Below, piece after piece: positions 27,090 through 37,046 of a DNA stretch of 64,000 nt. The DNA lies in NCBI GenBank assembly GCA_030432695.1, contig JAUILN010000003.1:682001-746000 (forward strand). Direction: 5' to 3'. This stretch comes from a bacterium (GTDB taxonomy: Bacteria; Planctomycetota; UBA1135; UBA2386). The notes beneath the pieces are model-generated. The model was not told the origin of the DNA. It made no database searches and saw only the letters and a program-made list of their open reading frames with translations. Numbering within the stretch: position 1 is the first letter of the stretch; the number at the start of each line of letters is the position of its first letter. The position numbers and the translations under genes were made by a program.

Positions 27090-30000
27090 ATGCTCCGTTC
27101 GGCCTCTGCAGCGCCGTCGTGGATCGTCTCTCTCCGATCCCGCGCTCGCTGCGCTTTCTCGTTCTCCCTCGTCGTCCTGGCGTTCGCATGGTCGGTCGGA
27201 GAAGTCGGCGCGCAGCTGACTCCGGTCGCGCCCGGCGCGGCGCAAGCCGGTGGCCCGACGACCATCAAGACCCTGCCGCGCAACAACGCGATCCGGGTCG
27301 GGCTCGACCAACCCACGGTGGTGCGGTTCTCGAACCCGGTCGACACTGCCACCGTCGACGGTCAGTCGATCGTGGTGACCAGTGGCGGGCTGACGGTCGC
27401 GACGAGCTTCCGGTTCTCCCTCAACCGGAGCGTGGTCTCGGTGACCTACCCGAACTTCCTGCCGGCCAACGCCACGGTCGAGGTGCGGGTCCACGGTGAC
27501 CTGATCCGCGACACGTTGGGCGCCCTCGTCGACGCCGATGGCGATGGCTCGGTAGGTGGAACCGGCATCGTCCGCTTCTCCACGGGCTCCGCGCTGGATC
27601 CACCGACCCGCACCGGCTTCGCGACGATCGTCGGTAGGGTGGTCGACACACGGGGTCGCCCGATCCAGGGCGCTCGCATCCGCGGCTTCGACTGGCCGCG
27701 CGACGAGCACAATCCGCACCAGGTCCCGCCGGCGATCAGCTCGGCCGACGGGAGCTTCAGCTACCAGACCAAGCTGTTCACCGGCCAGGCCGACTTCGTC
27801 ATCGAGATCACCAAGATCGACAACTCGCGGAATCCGCCGCTGCTCTACAGCGAGTCGTTGCGCCGGGTGCAGCCGTTGGCCGGTGGCTGCGAGCGGGTCG
27901 AGGAGGCGTTGCTCCAGGAGCTGGCGCCGCGAGAGATGGTGACGCGGGCCAGCGGTGGCACTCTGCGGGATCCGGCCGGTCTGGTCGAGCTGGAGATCCC
28001 GCCGATGGCGCTCCAGCAGGACTCGATGATCGGCGTGACGGTTCTCGACTCCGCGGAGCACCTCCGCGAAGAGCTGCCACCGCTGGTTGCACGGGCCGGT
28101 TGCTTCGTCGACGTCGCGGGCGTGTTCGGCGAGCAGACCGACATGCCGGTCACGATGCGCTTTCCGAACGAGTACGGGCTGCCCGCGGGTACCCGCGTGC
28201 CGTTCGGCAAGGTCGACCACAACACGCTCCAATGGAGCGACCTGCGGGATGTCTACACGGGTGGCGGGAACCCGCCGGACTCGTTCCTCGGCCGCGTGAC
28301 CGCGGACGGCGTGTGGATCGAGATCCAGTTCGACCACTTCTGCTCGATCTGCACCGGCTATTGCCTGCCCTATCCGACGCCGGATCCCGACGATCCGCCG
28401 CCGCCGCCGCCGCCGGATCCGCCGTGCGACCCGAACAGCGACAACGGCAACTCCTCGATCGACCGGCGCGAGGGCTTCCTCCGCGAGGAGGTCGAGCTGC
28501 CGCGGTTCAAGGAACTCGAGTCCGACTTCGGCCTCACGCTCGGCTACTTCAGTGGCGGTGCGGCGCCGTCGGTGACGCTGCAGTCGCAGGTCGACTACGG
28601 GAGCACCCGGCCGGTGGAGCGGACCGTTTACCGGTTCCGCGTCGAGGGTCTCGAGGTCGAGGCTGCCTACGAGCAGACCCGAAACCGGGTCCGGCCGGTC
28701 GGCACCTGGATATGGGACGGGCGGGACGTGCTCGGCCAACAGCTCCCCACCGGTTCGTATCCGTACGAACTGGTGGTCCAGAGCCTCAACGCGCAGACCG
28801 CGGTGGCGGTGCCCGATCGCTTCGGCAACACCTCGATCCGCAGCTTCACGCAGACGTATCCCGGCCTGACGGTGCTGAGCAGCGAGATACAGGAGGGTCG
28901 CGCCGTCGTCATCAATCTCCAGGACAGTCCCTATGGCGCAGGCTGGAGACTGCTCGAGGAGCCGCGCCTGTACTTCGACAGCGACTCCGCCATCGTACTG
29001 TTGGAGGGCAACTCCAACTGGACGCGGTTCGAGCCCGATCCGAACACCGTCAACCTCTGGGCCGGTCCCGGCCACGACTCCAGCACCATGGTGTTCAACC
29101 CGAACACCGGCGGTTTCCTCCGGACCTTCCCGGATGGCGAGCAGCACGTGTTCGGTCGCGACGGCAGCGTCGAGAGGATCGTCGATCGCTTTGGTGCCCA
29201 GATCCGCTTCGAGCGCGACAACGGGCTCTTGACCCGCGTGGTTTCGCGGACCGGCTACACCTACGACTTCGCCTACGACGGGCGCGGCAAGCTGGCGTCG
29301 ATCACCGACTCCGTGAACCGCACGACCGCGATCACGGTCGACGTGAATGGCGACCTGGTGGCGCTGACCGACGCGGCGGGCTCGAGCCGCAGCTTCCAGT
29401 ACGACGCCGCGCACCGGTTGATCGGTCAGGTGCAGGCACGGGGGGAGCGCTCCGAGTACGTCTACCAGAACGGCCGCATCTCCCACGCGCGCGCGTTCGA
29501 CACCGACGGGACGACACTGCTGCGCGAGCGACGGTTCGCGCCGAGTTCGGTCCAGGGTGAGATCGGCCGCGCGCTGGCCAACGGCTTCGGCACGCTCGAT
29601 ACGCCGATCCCCGCGGTCGGTGACCGTGTCGACCTGGTGGTCGACGGGCGTGGCGAGGAGACCGTCCACGTCGTGGGGAGCAACGGCCTCACGAGCTCGG
29701 TACGCGACGCGCTCGGCAACACCACGAGCTACGTCTACAACGCCAATGGGCTGCTCGAGTCGCTGACGAGGCCGAACGGCTGGCGGACGACCTATCAGTA
29801 CGACGCAGACGGGAACGTCGTCCTGGAACGCGACTACGAGGCGGTCAACACGTTGCGCGTCACCCGGACCTTCGAGCACAACGCGGTCTTCGACCAGGTC
29901 TCCCGTGCGGTCGACGAGGAGGGCAAGCAGAGCCTGTTCCGCTACGACGTGCTCGGCAACCTGCTGGAGGTCGAGGACCACGACCAGGCGGTGACGCGCT

Positions 30001-32027
30001 ACTTCTACGAGGACCCCCGGTTCCCGAACCTGCAGACGCGCGCGGTCGGTCCGCTCGGCGAGCGCACCTATTTCCAGTACGACGTTCACGGCAACGTCGA
30101 GTCGGTGACGACCTTCCCCGACCCGGCGACGGCGCCGAATGGGCGGGCGACCATGATCGGGCGGGACCGGATCGGCAACGCGATCTCGATCACCGACCCG
30201 TTGGGGCACCAGACGCAGTTCACCTACGACGCCTTCAACCGGGTGGCCACGCTGCGCAACCACCTGACGCATACGCTGACGTTCGACTACGGCAGCCAGG
30301 GCTGCGGGTGTTCGACACCCAACCTGACGACCGTGACGTTCCCGAACCAGGCCACCATCCGCTACGAGTACGACGGTCTGAACCGGCTGGTGCGGCGGAC
30401 CGACCAGCTCGGCCGATCTTCGGTGTTCGCCTACGACCCCGAGGGCAATCTGCTCGCGACCACCAACCGGGTCGGGCAGACCGTCCAGTACGCCTACGAC
30501 GCCGTCGGGCACTTGGTCAGCAAGCTGCTGCCCGGCGGGGAGCTGACGGTCTACGAGTACGACCAGCTCGGCAAGCTGGTGGCGATGGACGACCCACTGT
30601 GTTCGCTCACCTACGTGCGGGACTTCTACGGGCGGATGACCTCGGCCACCACGGTCCTCGATCTGCCGGTGGGTGGCGGACGCCCGCAGGGCTTCGTCCA
30701 TACGCTCGATTACACCTACGACCGGGTCCACGATCGGCGGACCCTTCACGACAGCCTGGGCATCGCGAACTTCAACTACACCTACGACGACCTGCACCGG
30801 TTGACGGAGGTGATCGACAATGCCAACACGGCGCGGCGTTGGACCTACGCCTATGACCTGTCAGGCCACCTGACGAGTCGGACGATCCGGCCGGCGAACC
30901 TCGTCACGACGCTGGCCTACGATCCCGGCGAGCGGCTCGAGTCGGTGCAGGTCGCGAGCGTGCCGACGCTCGAGTTGGACTTCGACTACGACGCGGCCGG
31001 CAAGCTCACGCGGCGCGAGCAACGCCTCGGCGGTGTTCCCGAGGTCACGACCTACGACTACGACGGAGCCGACCAGCTGACCCGGGTGATGGCGGGTACG
31101 GCCTACGGCGACAATCGAGTCGACCGGACCCATACCTACGATGCGGCCCAGCGGCTGCTCTCCGACGGAGAGTACAACTACACCTACGACTTCGAGGGGC
31201 GGCTGGTCCAGCGCGTGCGCCAGGGCTCGACCCGCACCGATGTCTATGTCTGGGACGCGGAGGATCGGTTGCGCGAGCACCGCCAGACCGTCGTCCGTCA
31301 GGGGCGGGTCGTCACCGCGTTGGAGGTCCGCTACTGCTACGACCCGCTCGGGCGGCGGATCGAGAAGAGCGTGAACGGCGTGGTGACGCGCTACGTCCAC
31401 GATGGTGACGACCTCCTGCACGAGGTCGACAACCTGAATCGCGTGATCCGGACCTACGTCCATGGTCCCGGCGTCGACGATCCGGCGGCGGTGATCGACG
31501 CGGTCGACGGGCGCACCCTGCACTACCTGCAGGGTCGACTGGACACGGTGGTCGGGCTGGTCGACGACGCGGGGAACCTGGTGCAGAGCTACGTCTACGA
31601 CGAATTCGGGCAGGTCCTCGACAGCATGGATCCGGGCCTGCTGCAGGCCTACGGCTACACCGGCCGGGCCTACGACCACGAGAGCGGGCTCTACGACTAC
31701 CGGGCGCGGCTCTACGATCCGCGTGTCGGTCGCTTCCTCAGCGAGGACCCGGCGCAGCTGGCGGGAGGAAGGAACCTCTACGGCTACGTGCTGAACGATC
31801 CGGTCAACGCGAACGATCCGTTCGGGCTCGCGCCGGGGCTGGCCTGCGTCAATACGTGCAATCTGAAGTGGAAGACCGCCAAGGCGTTGGAAGAGCCGAA
31901 CGCCTGTTGCGAGCGTGAGAAGTGCAAGAAGAAGTGTCAGGACCAGGTCGACTGCGTTCCGTACGACTGTCTCTACAAGACGTCCCCGTCGTGCATCCTC
32001 AAGACCCTGTGGCGCTGCTTCAAGTGA
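27090..32027 (+). CDS. RHS/YD-repeat surface protein with ten-cysteine C-terminal tip
   Basis: The protein is 1645 residues from the ATG at 27090, with an AAGAGG site about 8 bases upstream and a signal peptide (FSFSLVVLAFAWSVGEVGAQ). Domains in order: a Big_5-like Ig domain (about 55-170; TLPRNNAIRVGLDQPTVVRF); a carboxypeptidase-regulatory-like domain (about 178-245; VGRVVDTRGRPIQGARI); a connecting beta region; a Pro-rich linker; then YD repeats (about 690-1510; for example YDFAYDGRGKLASITDSVNR). The RHS core signature spans about 1520-1580 (GYTGRAYDHESGLYDYRARL, YDPRVGRFLSEDPAQ, NDPVNANDPFGL). After DPFGL come 65 variable residues with ten cysteines. RHS proteins form shells that hold C-terminal effectors. 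No immunity-like small gene follows; the next gene starts 10 bases on. Confidence 0.93.
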   Translation: MLRSASAAPSWIVSLRSRARCAFSFSLVVLAFAWSVGEVGAQLTPVAPGAAQAGGPTTIKTLPRNNAIRVGLDQPTVVRFSNPVDTATVDGQSIVVTSGGLTVATSFRFSLNRSVVSVTYPNFLPANATVEVRVHGDLIRDTLGALVDADGDGSVGGTGIVRFSTGSALDPPTRTGFATIVGRVVDTRGRPIQGARIRGFDWPRDEHNPHQVPPAISSADGSFSYQTKLFTGQADFVIEITKIDNSRNPPLLYSESLRRVQPLAGGCERVEEALLQELAPREMVTRASGGTLRDPAGLVELEIPPMALQQDSMIGVTVLDSAEHLREELPPLVARAGCFVDVAGVFGEQTDMPVTMRFPNEYGLPAGTRVPFGKVDHNTLQWSDLRDVYTGGGNPPDSFLGRVTADGVWIEIQFDHFCSICTGYCLPYPTPDPDDPPPPPPPDPPCDPNSDNGNSSIDRREGFLREEVELPRFKELESDFGLTLGYFSGGAAPSVTLQSQVDYGSTRPVERTVYRFRVEGLEVEAAYEQTRNRVRPVGTWIWDGRDVLGQQLPTGSYPYELVVQSLNAQTAVAVPDRFGNTSIRSFTQTYPGLTVLSSEIQEGRAVVINLQDSPYGAGWRLLEEPRLYFDSDSAIVLLEGNSNWTRFEPDPNTVNLWAGPGHDSSTMVFNPNTGGFLRTFPDGEQHVFGRDGSVERIVDRFGAQIRFERDNGLLTRVVSRTGYTYDFAYDGRGKLASITDSVNRTTAITVDVNGDLVALTDAAGSSRSFQYDAAHRLIGQVQARGERSEYVYQNGRISHARAFDTDGTTLLRERRFAPSSVQGEIGRALANGFGTLDTPIPAVGDRVDLVVDGRGEETVHVVGSNGLTSSVRDALGNTTSYVYNANGLLESLTRPNGWRTTYQYDADGNVVLERDYEAVNTLRVTRTFEHNAVFDQVSRAVDEEGKQSLFRYDVLGNLLEVEDHDQAVTRYFYEDPRFPNLQTRAVGPLGERTYFQYDVHGNVESVTTFPDPATAPNGRATMIGRDRIGNAISITDPLGHQTQFTYDAFNRVATLRNHLTHTLTFDYGSQGCGCSTPNLTTVTFPNQATIRYEYDGLNRLVRRTDQLGRSSVFAYDPEGNLLATTNRVGQTVQYAYDAVGHLVSKLLPGGELTVYEYDQLGKLVAMDDPLCSLTYVRDFYGRMTSATTVLDLPVGGGRPQGFVHTLDYTYDRVHDRRTLHDSLGIANFNYTYDDLHRLTEVIDNANTARRWTYAYDLSGHLTSRTIRPANLVTTLAYDPGERLESVQVASVPTLELDFDYDAAGKLTRREQRLGGVPEVTTYDYDGADQLTRVMAGTAYGDNRVDRTHTYDAAQRLLSDGEYNYTYDFEGRLVQRVRQGSTRTDVYVWDAEDRLREHRQTVVRQGRVVTALEVRYCYDPLGRRIEKSVNGVVTRYVHDGDDLLHEVDNLNRVIRTYVHGPGVDDPAAVIDAVDGRTLHYLQGRLDTVVGLVDDAGNLVQSYVYDEFGQVLDSMDPGLLQAYGYTGRAYDHESGLYDYRARLYDPRVGRFLSEDPAQLAGGRNLYGYVLNDPVNANDPFGLAPGLACVNTCNLKWKTAKALEEPNACCEREKCKKKCQDQVDCVPYDCLYKTSPSCILKTLWRCFK

Positions 32028-32037
32028 GGAGGACGAC

Positions 32038-35000
32038 ATGAAGTCCATCAAGCTCGTTCCCGCGTTCCTCGCGACTCTCTTCGCAGTCGCGCCGCTGGTC
32101 GCCCAGAGCACCACGCGAACCTACGTCCTCGACGCGGACGGCAACCGTGCCAGTTCGACGCGCCAGGTGCGGTTCACCGCGGCACGGGGTTACGCCATCG
32201 ATCCGCGCCGCGCCCTGGTCGGCGAGCGCATCAACGTCTATGGCCGCAACCTGCCGGCCGGCAATCCCGGAGCGGTCGCCGTCGACTTCGGCGGAGTCCC
32301 GGCGCCGGTGATCGCCGTTTCGGAGCGCGTCCTCACCGTCGAGATTCCGGTCTCGGCACAGAGCGGCAGCCTCAATCTGTCGATCCAAGGCGGGCCACCG
32401 GTTTCGATCGGCGCGGTCGACATCGCCGGCGTGGTGGTGACGCCCGGCAATCCGACCCTCGATTACGGGCAGACCCAGGCATTCACGGCCCAGGTGATCG
32501 GCAATGGCGACCAGTCCGTGACGTGGCGCGTCGATGGCATCGCCGGCGGCAATGCCGCGGTCGGCACGATCACACCGGCCGGGCTCTACACCGCCCCTGG
32601 GATCACCTCTGCACAGGCCTTCCCGTTCGTGATCGAAGCCCGGAGCGCCGCACTGGGGATCTCCGGCTACGCGCTGGTGGAGTTGTCGTGTGCCAGCTCC
32701 TCGACCCTACCGAATCGCACGCTCACCTCCGGCACGCTCGCCAACCGATACGAACGGGATTGCTTCCAGTTCACCGGACAGGCCCTGAAGCGCGTCTACG
32801 TGGCGCTGCGGTCGGATCGATCGATCCGATCGCTGACCTTGCGACGGTCGAACGGCGACGTGCTTGCCACGACCGGTGCAGGTGCCGACCTGCGGATCCC
32901 CTCGCTGATCCTCCCCGAGGACGACCAGTATCGCCTGGAGGTCCAGGGCGATGCGGTCGGGGGTGGCTCCTACCGCATCTGGGTGGACATGCACGACGAG
33001 CTGCCCGATGGCCGTTGGATGTCGCCGTTCTCGGGCACGTGGCAGACCGCGGGCAACTGGAGCAACGGGCGGTTGCCGGGCGCCACGGACGACGTCGTGA
33101 TCCCGCCCCAACCCACGCCGGTCACCGTCACGCTGAGCGGTGGAGTCCAGGACGTGGGCTCGGTCGTCTCGGACGCGTCGCTCGTGCTCACGGGCGGTAG
33201 CCTGCGCGTGCGTTCGACGGTCCAGGTCAACGAGCTGTTCCGGATGCAGGGTGGAACGCTGGTCGAGGCGACTGTCTTGGCTGGCGCGGGTGGCGAGCCA
33301 CTCGTGGTCGGTCCGTCCACGGGCAACCGTCTGGACGGGGTCGATCTCCGGACCGACATGGTCCTCGGCGAGACCAACTCGGTGGTGCGGATCGCCAACG
33401 GTCTGCGCTGCTCGGCAAGCGTTCGCATGACCGGGCAGAGCAGCAGTCTCGCCTTCGAGGGCGACGAGACGATCCACAGCGGTTCGATCGTCCTCGCCAA
33501 CACCGCGGGCACTACCTACCTGGAGATGTTCGAGCCCGGCACGCTGACCATCGCTCCGGGGGTGTCGATCCAGGGTGCGCAGGCGACCCTCGGGGGCAGC
33601 GTGTTCTGGGGTCAACGCATGGACCTCGTGAACCAGGGATCGATCGTGATGGCGGACTACGGTCGGACGCTGACGATCGATGGTCGGGGTGGCAACTTCC
33701 GCAACGCGCCCGGCGGCTCGGTGGAGGTGCGGAACGGTGCGGTCTTGGTGGTGGGGGCCAGTACCTGGGAGAACCAGGGGGCGATCACCTCGGCGAGCAC
33801 TCTGCGCACGGCCGGGGTCTGGACGAATTCGGGCACGCTCACGTTGGCCGCCGGGTTGGCGCAGCTCGGTGGGCGGTTCACGCCTGCCGGGTTCGGGACC
33901 TTCGTCAATCAGGGTGCGAAGGTCTTCGTGACCGGCACCTTCGACCTCGACACCGGCACGTTCACCTTGCCCGCGGCGTTCGGTTCCTGGCACCTCGACG
34001 GAGGCAACATCCGTAACGGCACTCTCGTGCTGCCGCCTGCCGGTCTCCTGATCCGGCCGAACAACGCCAACCGCCTGGTCGGCGCGGTGATCCACGGAGA
34101 TCTCCACTTCCGTGAGAACGGCGCGTCGCTACGCGTGGCCGAGGATCTGGAGGTGCATGGCAACATCCGCCTGTCGGCCCAGAACAGCAGCCTGGCATTC
34201 GAGGGCGACCAGTCGGTGCGCAACGCCACGATCCACTTCGAGAACTCGGCGGGTCTGAGCCACCTCGAAGCGCAGACCGCGGGAACGATCACGCTCGAGC
34301 CGAGCGTGACCATCCGCGGTGGCGGAGGACGGATCGGCGGCTCCTACTACTACGGTCAGGCGCTCGGTGTCCGGAACAGTGGGCGGGTCCTGGCGGACGT
34401 GCCGTCGGCGACCTTGGACATCGACGGCCGCGGTGGCACCTTCATCAACGAGCCGACCGGTCTGATGATCGTCCGGCCCGGCTCTGCGCTGACCGTCAAT
34501 GCCTCGGTCTGGAACAACCAGGGTACGCTGGTCTCCGACGGCACCCTGGACATGCGCGGTGGGTGGTCGAACGGCGGCACGATCCGACTGCTGTCCGGAG
34601 TCGCCAAGCTCGGCGGCTCATTCACGCTGTCGGGACTGGGAATCCTCGAGAATCAGGGCGCGTCGGTGGAGATCACCGGGGCGTTCGAACTCAAGGGCAG
34701 CACGCTGGTGCTCGACGGCGGACTGGGTAGCTGGTCGCTGAACGGTGGTTCGTTCCGCAACGGCACGGTGCAGCTCGGCAACGGTGCGGTCTTGCAGGCG
34801 AGGGCCAACACCTCCAACCGCCTGGTGGCCGTGACCGTGATGGGCGACATCCTGCTCGCCGACAGCAGTTCGGTCGTGCGGATCGCGGGAGACCTCGACA
34901 TCCAGGGCGCCGTGCGTCTCCAGGGCAATCGCGCGAGCCTGGCGTTCGAGGGTGACCAGACCATCCGTCGTGGGACGATCGTCTTCGAGGCGGTCTCGGG

Positions 35001-36996
35001 CCTGTGTCAGATGGAGAACGTCTCCGACGGTCGGCTGACGATCGCGCAGGGCGTGCTCGTCCACGGTGCACTGGGCACGATCGGCGGGTCCTGGCAGTGG
35101 GGTCGGCGCATGGACATCGACAATCACGGCACGATCCGCAGCGATGGCGGCGCCGGCCTCACCGTCGATGGCCGCGGCGGCACGTTCACGAACATGTCCG
35201 GCGGCGTCGTCACGGTGGATGCCGGCTCGTCGCTCGCGATGAGTGCGACCAACTGGGTCAACCAGGGCACCCTGAGTTCCGATGGAGCGCTCGATCTGAA
35301 CGGCGCCTGGAGGAACTTGGGGACCCTCGCGCTGAACGCCGGTTCGGCGAACTTCGGCGGGACCTTCACGCCGCCCGATCTCGGGGCGTTCGTGAACAAT
35401 GGCGTCGAGGTCCTGCTCGACGGCACGCTCGATCTGGCCGGAGGTGGCTTCACCCTCGATGCGACCACCGGCGACTGGCAGCTGGCGGGCGGGGTCATCC
35501 GCGACGGCACGCTCAACCAGAGCGGTTCCGTTCTGCGGGTCGGCGCCAGTACCGCGAACCGGCTCCTGTCGGTCGTCGTCAATGGGGATCTGTTGCTACC
35601 GTTCAGCAGCTCCGTCGTGCGCATCGGCGGCGACCTGCGGGTGAACGGCAGCGTGCGGCTGCAGGGCAACCGCGCCAGCCTCGCGTTCGAGGGCGACCAG
35701 ACGGTCCGCGCGCCGTCGGCGATCTCCTTCGAGGTGGCGAGTGGCCTCAACCAGATGGAGATGGTCTCCGACGGGACGTTGACCCTGGAGCCTGGTGTGG
35801 TGGTCCATGGCGCCCGCGGCACGATCGGTGGCTCCTGGCAGTGGGGGCGACGGATGGATCTCGTCAACCGGGGTGCGATCGTGGCCGACCAGAGCGGTGG
35901 ACTCACGATCGACGGGCGGGGCGGGACCTTCACGAACCGCCCAGGCGCGGTCGCGCGGACGGCCAACGGTGGCGCGCTGACCATCGGCGCCGCGGTCTCC
36001 GACAACCAGGGAGCGATCCAATCGGCGGATGCCTTCAGCATCTCCGGTGACTGGACCAACACCGGGACGATCAGTCTGACCGGCGGCACCGCGACGCTCG
36101 GCGGTGCCTTCTCGCCGGCGGACCTCGGTGCGTTCTCCAACACCGGGGCCGACGTCACGTTGTCGGCGACCGTGGATCTGGCGGGTGGCGCGCTGACTCT
36201 CGACGGCACGACCGGTGACTGGGTCATGTCGGGCGCGGTGATCCAGAACGGCTCGCTGGTTCAGAGCGGCGCTCGCTTGATCCCGGCTGCCAACTCCGGC
36301 AACCGACTGCTCGGTGTGTCGATCACCGGTGACCTGCTCCTCGACCGGAGCAGCGCAGTCGTGCGGATCGGCGGTGGGCTCCGGGTGTCGGGAGGGTCGG
36401 TTCGGCTTTCGGGCGCTCGCACCAGCCTCGGCTTCGAGGGCAGTCAGAACGTGGAGACCGGCACCCGGATCTCGATCGAGACCACGACGACGCCCTGCGT
36501 TCTCGAGATGGTCAGCGCCGGTTCGCTGACTTTCCTGTCCGGCAGTTCGCTGGTCGGGTCGGGTCCCGTCACCGTCGGTGGCTCCTGGTACTGGGGCCAG
36601 GCGATGAACCAGGTCGACAATCGAGGTCGGATCGAACTGACCGGCTCGGGCACGATCCAGAGTCTCGTCGTCAACTCCGGGGTGATCTCTCCAGGGGGTG
36701 CCGGGATGGCGGGGGTGACCCGACTGACCCGGGGTTACACACAGACCGCCAACGGGTCGTTGGCCATCGATCTCGGTGGCTTGACCGCGCAGACGACCTT
36801 CGACCAGCTCGTGGTCACCGGGACGGTCAGTCTGGGGGGAGCGCTCGGTGTCGCCACTTTCGGCGGCTTCACACCGGGCTCTGGCAACACCTTCCAGGTG
36901 ATCAGCTCCGGCCAGCCGTCGGGGACCTTCTCGAACACGGTCCCCAACTTCACGATCTCGTACCCGGCCACGGGTGTCGTGCTGACCCGCCAGTGA
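32038..36996 (+). CDS. Giant exported protein with five 248-residue beta-repeats
   Basis: The protein is 1652 residues from the ATG at 32038, with a strong GAGGAGGA site that overlaps the RHS stop, so the genes are coupled. The signal peptide is LVPAFLATLFAVAPLVAQ. It opens with a YD-like scrap (TTRTYVLDADGNRASSTR), then an IPT/TIG-like domain (INVYGRNLPAGNPGAVAVDF), a Big-like domain (VVVTPGNPTLDYGQTQAFTA) and a PPC-like domain (about 220-320). A G8-like segment (GTWQTAGNWSNGRLPGATDD) leads into five tandem units of 247-249 residues starting near residues 430, 678, 927, 1174 and 1422. Each carries SLAFEGDQT, IGGSWQWGRRMD, a TIDGRGGTF strand and an NQGxLSSDG turn. The end (LAIDLGGLTAQTTFDQLVVT) resembles autotransporter-type passenger ends. 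It is probably a long beta-helix surface fibre. Confidence 0.9.
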   Translation: MKSIKLVPAFLATLFAVAPLVAQSTTRTYVLDADGNRASSTRQVRFTAARGYAIDPRRALVGERINVYGRNLPAGNPGAVAVDFGGVPAPVIAVSERVLTVEIPVSAQSGSLNLSIQGGPPVSIGAVDIAGVVVTPGNPTLDYGQTQAFTAQVIGNGDQSVTWRVDGIAGGNAAVGTITPAGLYTAPGITSAQAFPFVIEARSAALGISGYALVELSCASSSTLPNRTLTSGTLANRYERDCFQFTGQALKRVYVALRSDRSIRSLTLRRSNGDVLATTGAGADLRIPSLILPEDDQYRLEVQGDAVGGGSYRIWVDMHDELPDGRWMSPFSGTWQTAGNWSNGRLPGATDDVVIPPQPTPVTVTLSGGVQDVGSVVSDASLVLTGGSLRVRSTVQVNELFRMQGGTLVEATVLAGAGGEPLVVGPSTGNRLDGVDLRTDMVLGETNSVVRIANGLRCSASVRMTGQSSSLAFEGDETIHSGSIVLANTAGTTYLEMFEPGTLTIAPGVSIQGAQATLGGSVFWGQRMDLVNQGSIVMADYGRTLTIDGRGGNFRNAPGGSVEVRNGAVLVVGASTWENQGAITSASTLRTAGVWTNSGTLTLAAGLAQLGGRFTPAGFGTFVNQGAKVFVTGTFDLDTGTFTLPAAFGSWHLDGGNIRNGTLVLPPAGLLIRPNNANRLVGAVIHGDLHFRENGASLRVAEDLEVHGNIRLSAQNSSLAFEGDQSVRNATIHFENSAGLSHLEAQTAGTITLEPSVTIRGGGGRIGGSYYYGQALGVRNSGRVLADVPSATLDIDGRGGTFINEPTGLMIVRPGSALTVNASVWNNQGTLVSDGTLDMRGGWSNGGTIRLLSGVAKLGGSFTLSGLGILENQGASVEITGAFELKGSTLVLDGGLGSWSLNGGSFRNGTVQLGNGAVLQARANTSNRLVAVTVMGDILLADSSSVVRIAGDLDIQGAVRLQGNRASLAFEGDQTIRRGTIVFEAVSGLCQMENVSDGRLTIAQGVLVHGALGTIGGSWQWGRRMDIDNHGTIRSDGGAGLTVDGRGGTFTNMSGGVVTVDAGSSLAMSATNWVNQGTLSSDGALDLNGAWRNLGTLALNAGSANFGGTFTPPDLGAFVNNGVEVLLDGTLDLAGGGFTLDATTGDWQLAGGVIRDGTLNQSGSVLRVGASTANRLLSVVVNGDLLLPFSSSVVRIGGDLRVNGSVRLQGNRASLAFEGDQTVRAPSAISFEVASGLNQMEMVSDGTLTLEPGVVVHGARGTIGGSWQWGRRMDLVNRGAIVADQSGGLTIDGRGGTFTNRPGAVARTANGGALTIGAAVSDNQGAIQSADAFSISGDWTNTGTISLTGGTATLGGAFSPADLGAFSNTGADVTLSATVDLAGGALTLDGTTGDWVMSGAVIQNGSLVQSGARLIPAANSGNRLLGVSITGDLLLDRSSAVVRIGGGLRVSGGSVRLSGARTSLGFEGSQNVETGTRISIETTTTPCVLEMVSAGSLTFLSGSSLVGSGPVTVGGSWYWGQAMNQVDNRGRIELTGSGTIQSLVVNSGVISPGGAGMAGVTRLTRGYTQTANGSLAIDLGGLTAQTTFDQLVVTGTVSLGGALGVATFGGFTPGSGNTFQVISSGQPSGTFSNTVPNFTISYPATGVVLTRQ

Positions 36997-36999
36997 GCG
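33325..36999 (+). repeat. Five tandem ~744-base coding repeats
   Basis: The codon for the Asn of the NRL motif occurs at 33325, 34069, 34816, 35557 and 36301, so spacings are 744, 747, 741 and 744 bases. All spacings are multiples of three. The units differ in many bases but keep the same motif order. The last unit is shorter and runs into the C-terminal segment of the protein. Confidence 0.85.
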
Positions 37000-37034
37000 C
37001 GCTGGGTGCGGCGGGAATCGCGGCCTCCTGGCCG

Positions 37035-37040
37035 TAGACT
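37035..37040 (+). promoter_or_regulatory. TAGACT -10-like box, leaderless type
   Basis: TAGACT ends 6 bases before the ATG at 37047, with ctcgcc between and no Shine-Dalgarno sequence. It is the closest-spaced example in the window. Confidence 0.5.
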
Positions 37041-37046
37041 CTCGCC

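Noticed and set aside
26808..30797. 1329-codon open frame antisense to the RHS gene
   Set aside because: It is an Arg/Val/His-rich shadow of the RHS coding strand in GC-rich DNA, without a family match, and the sense frame has clear YD repeats.
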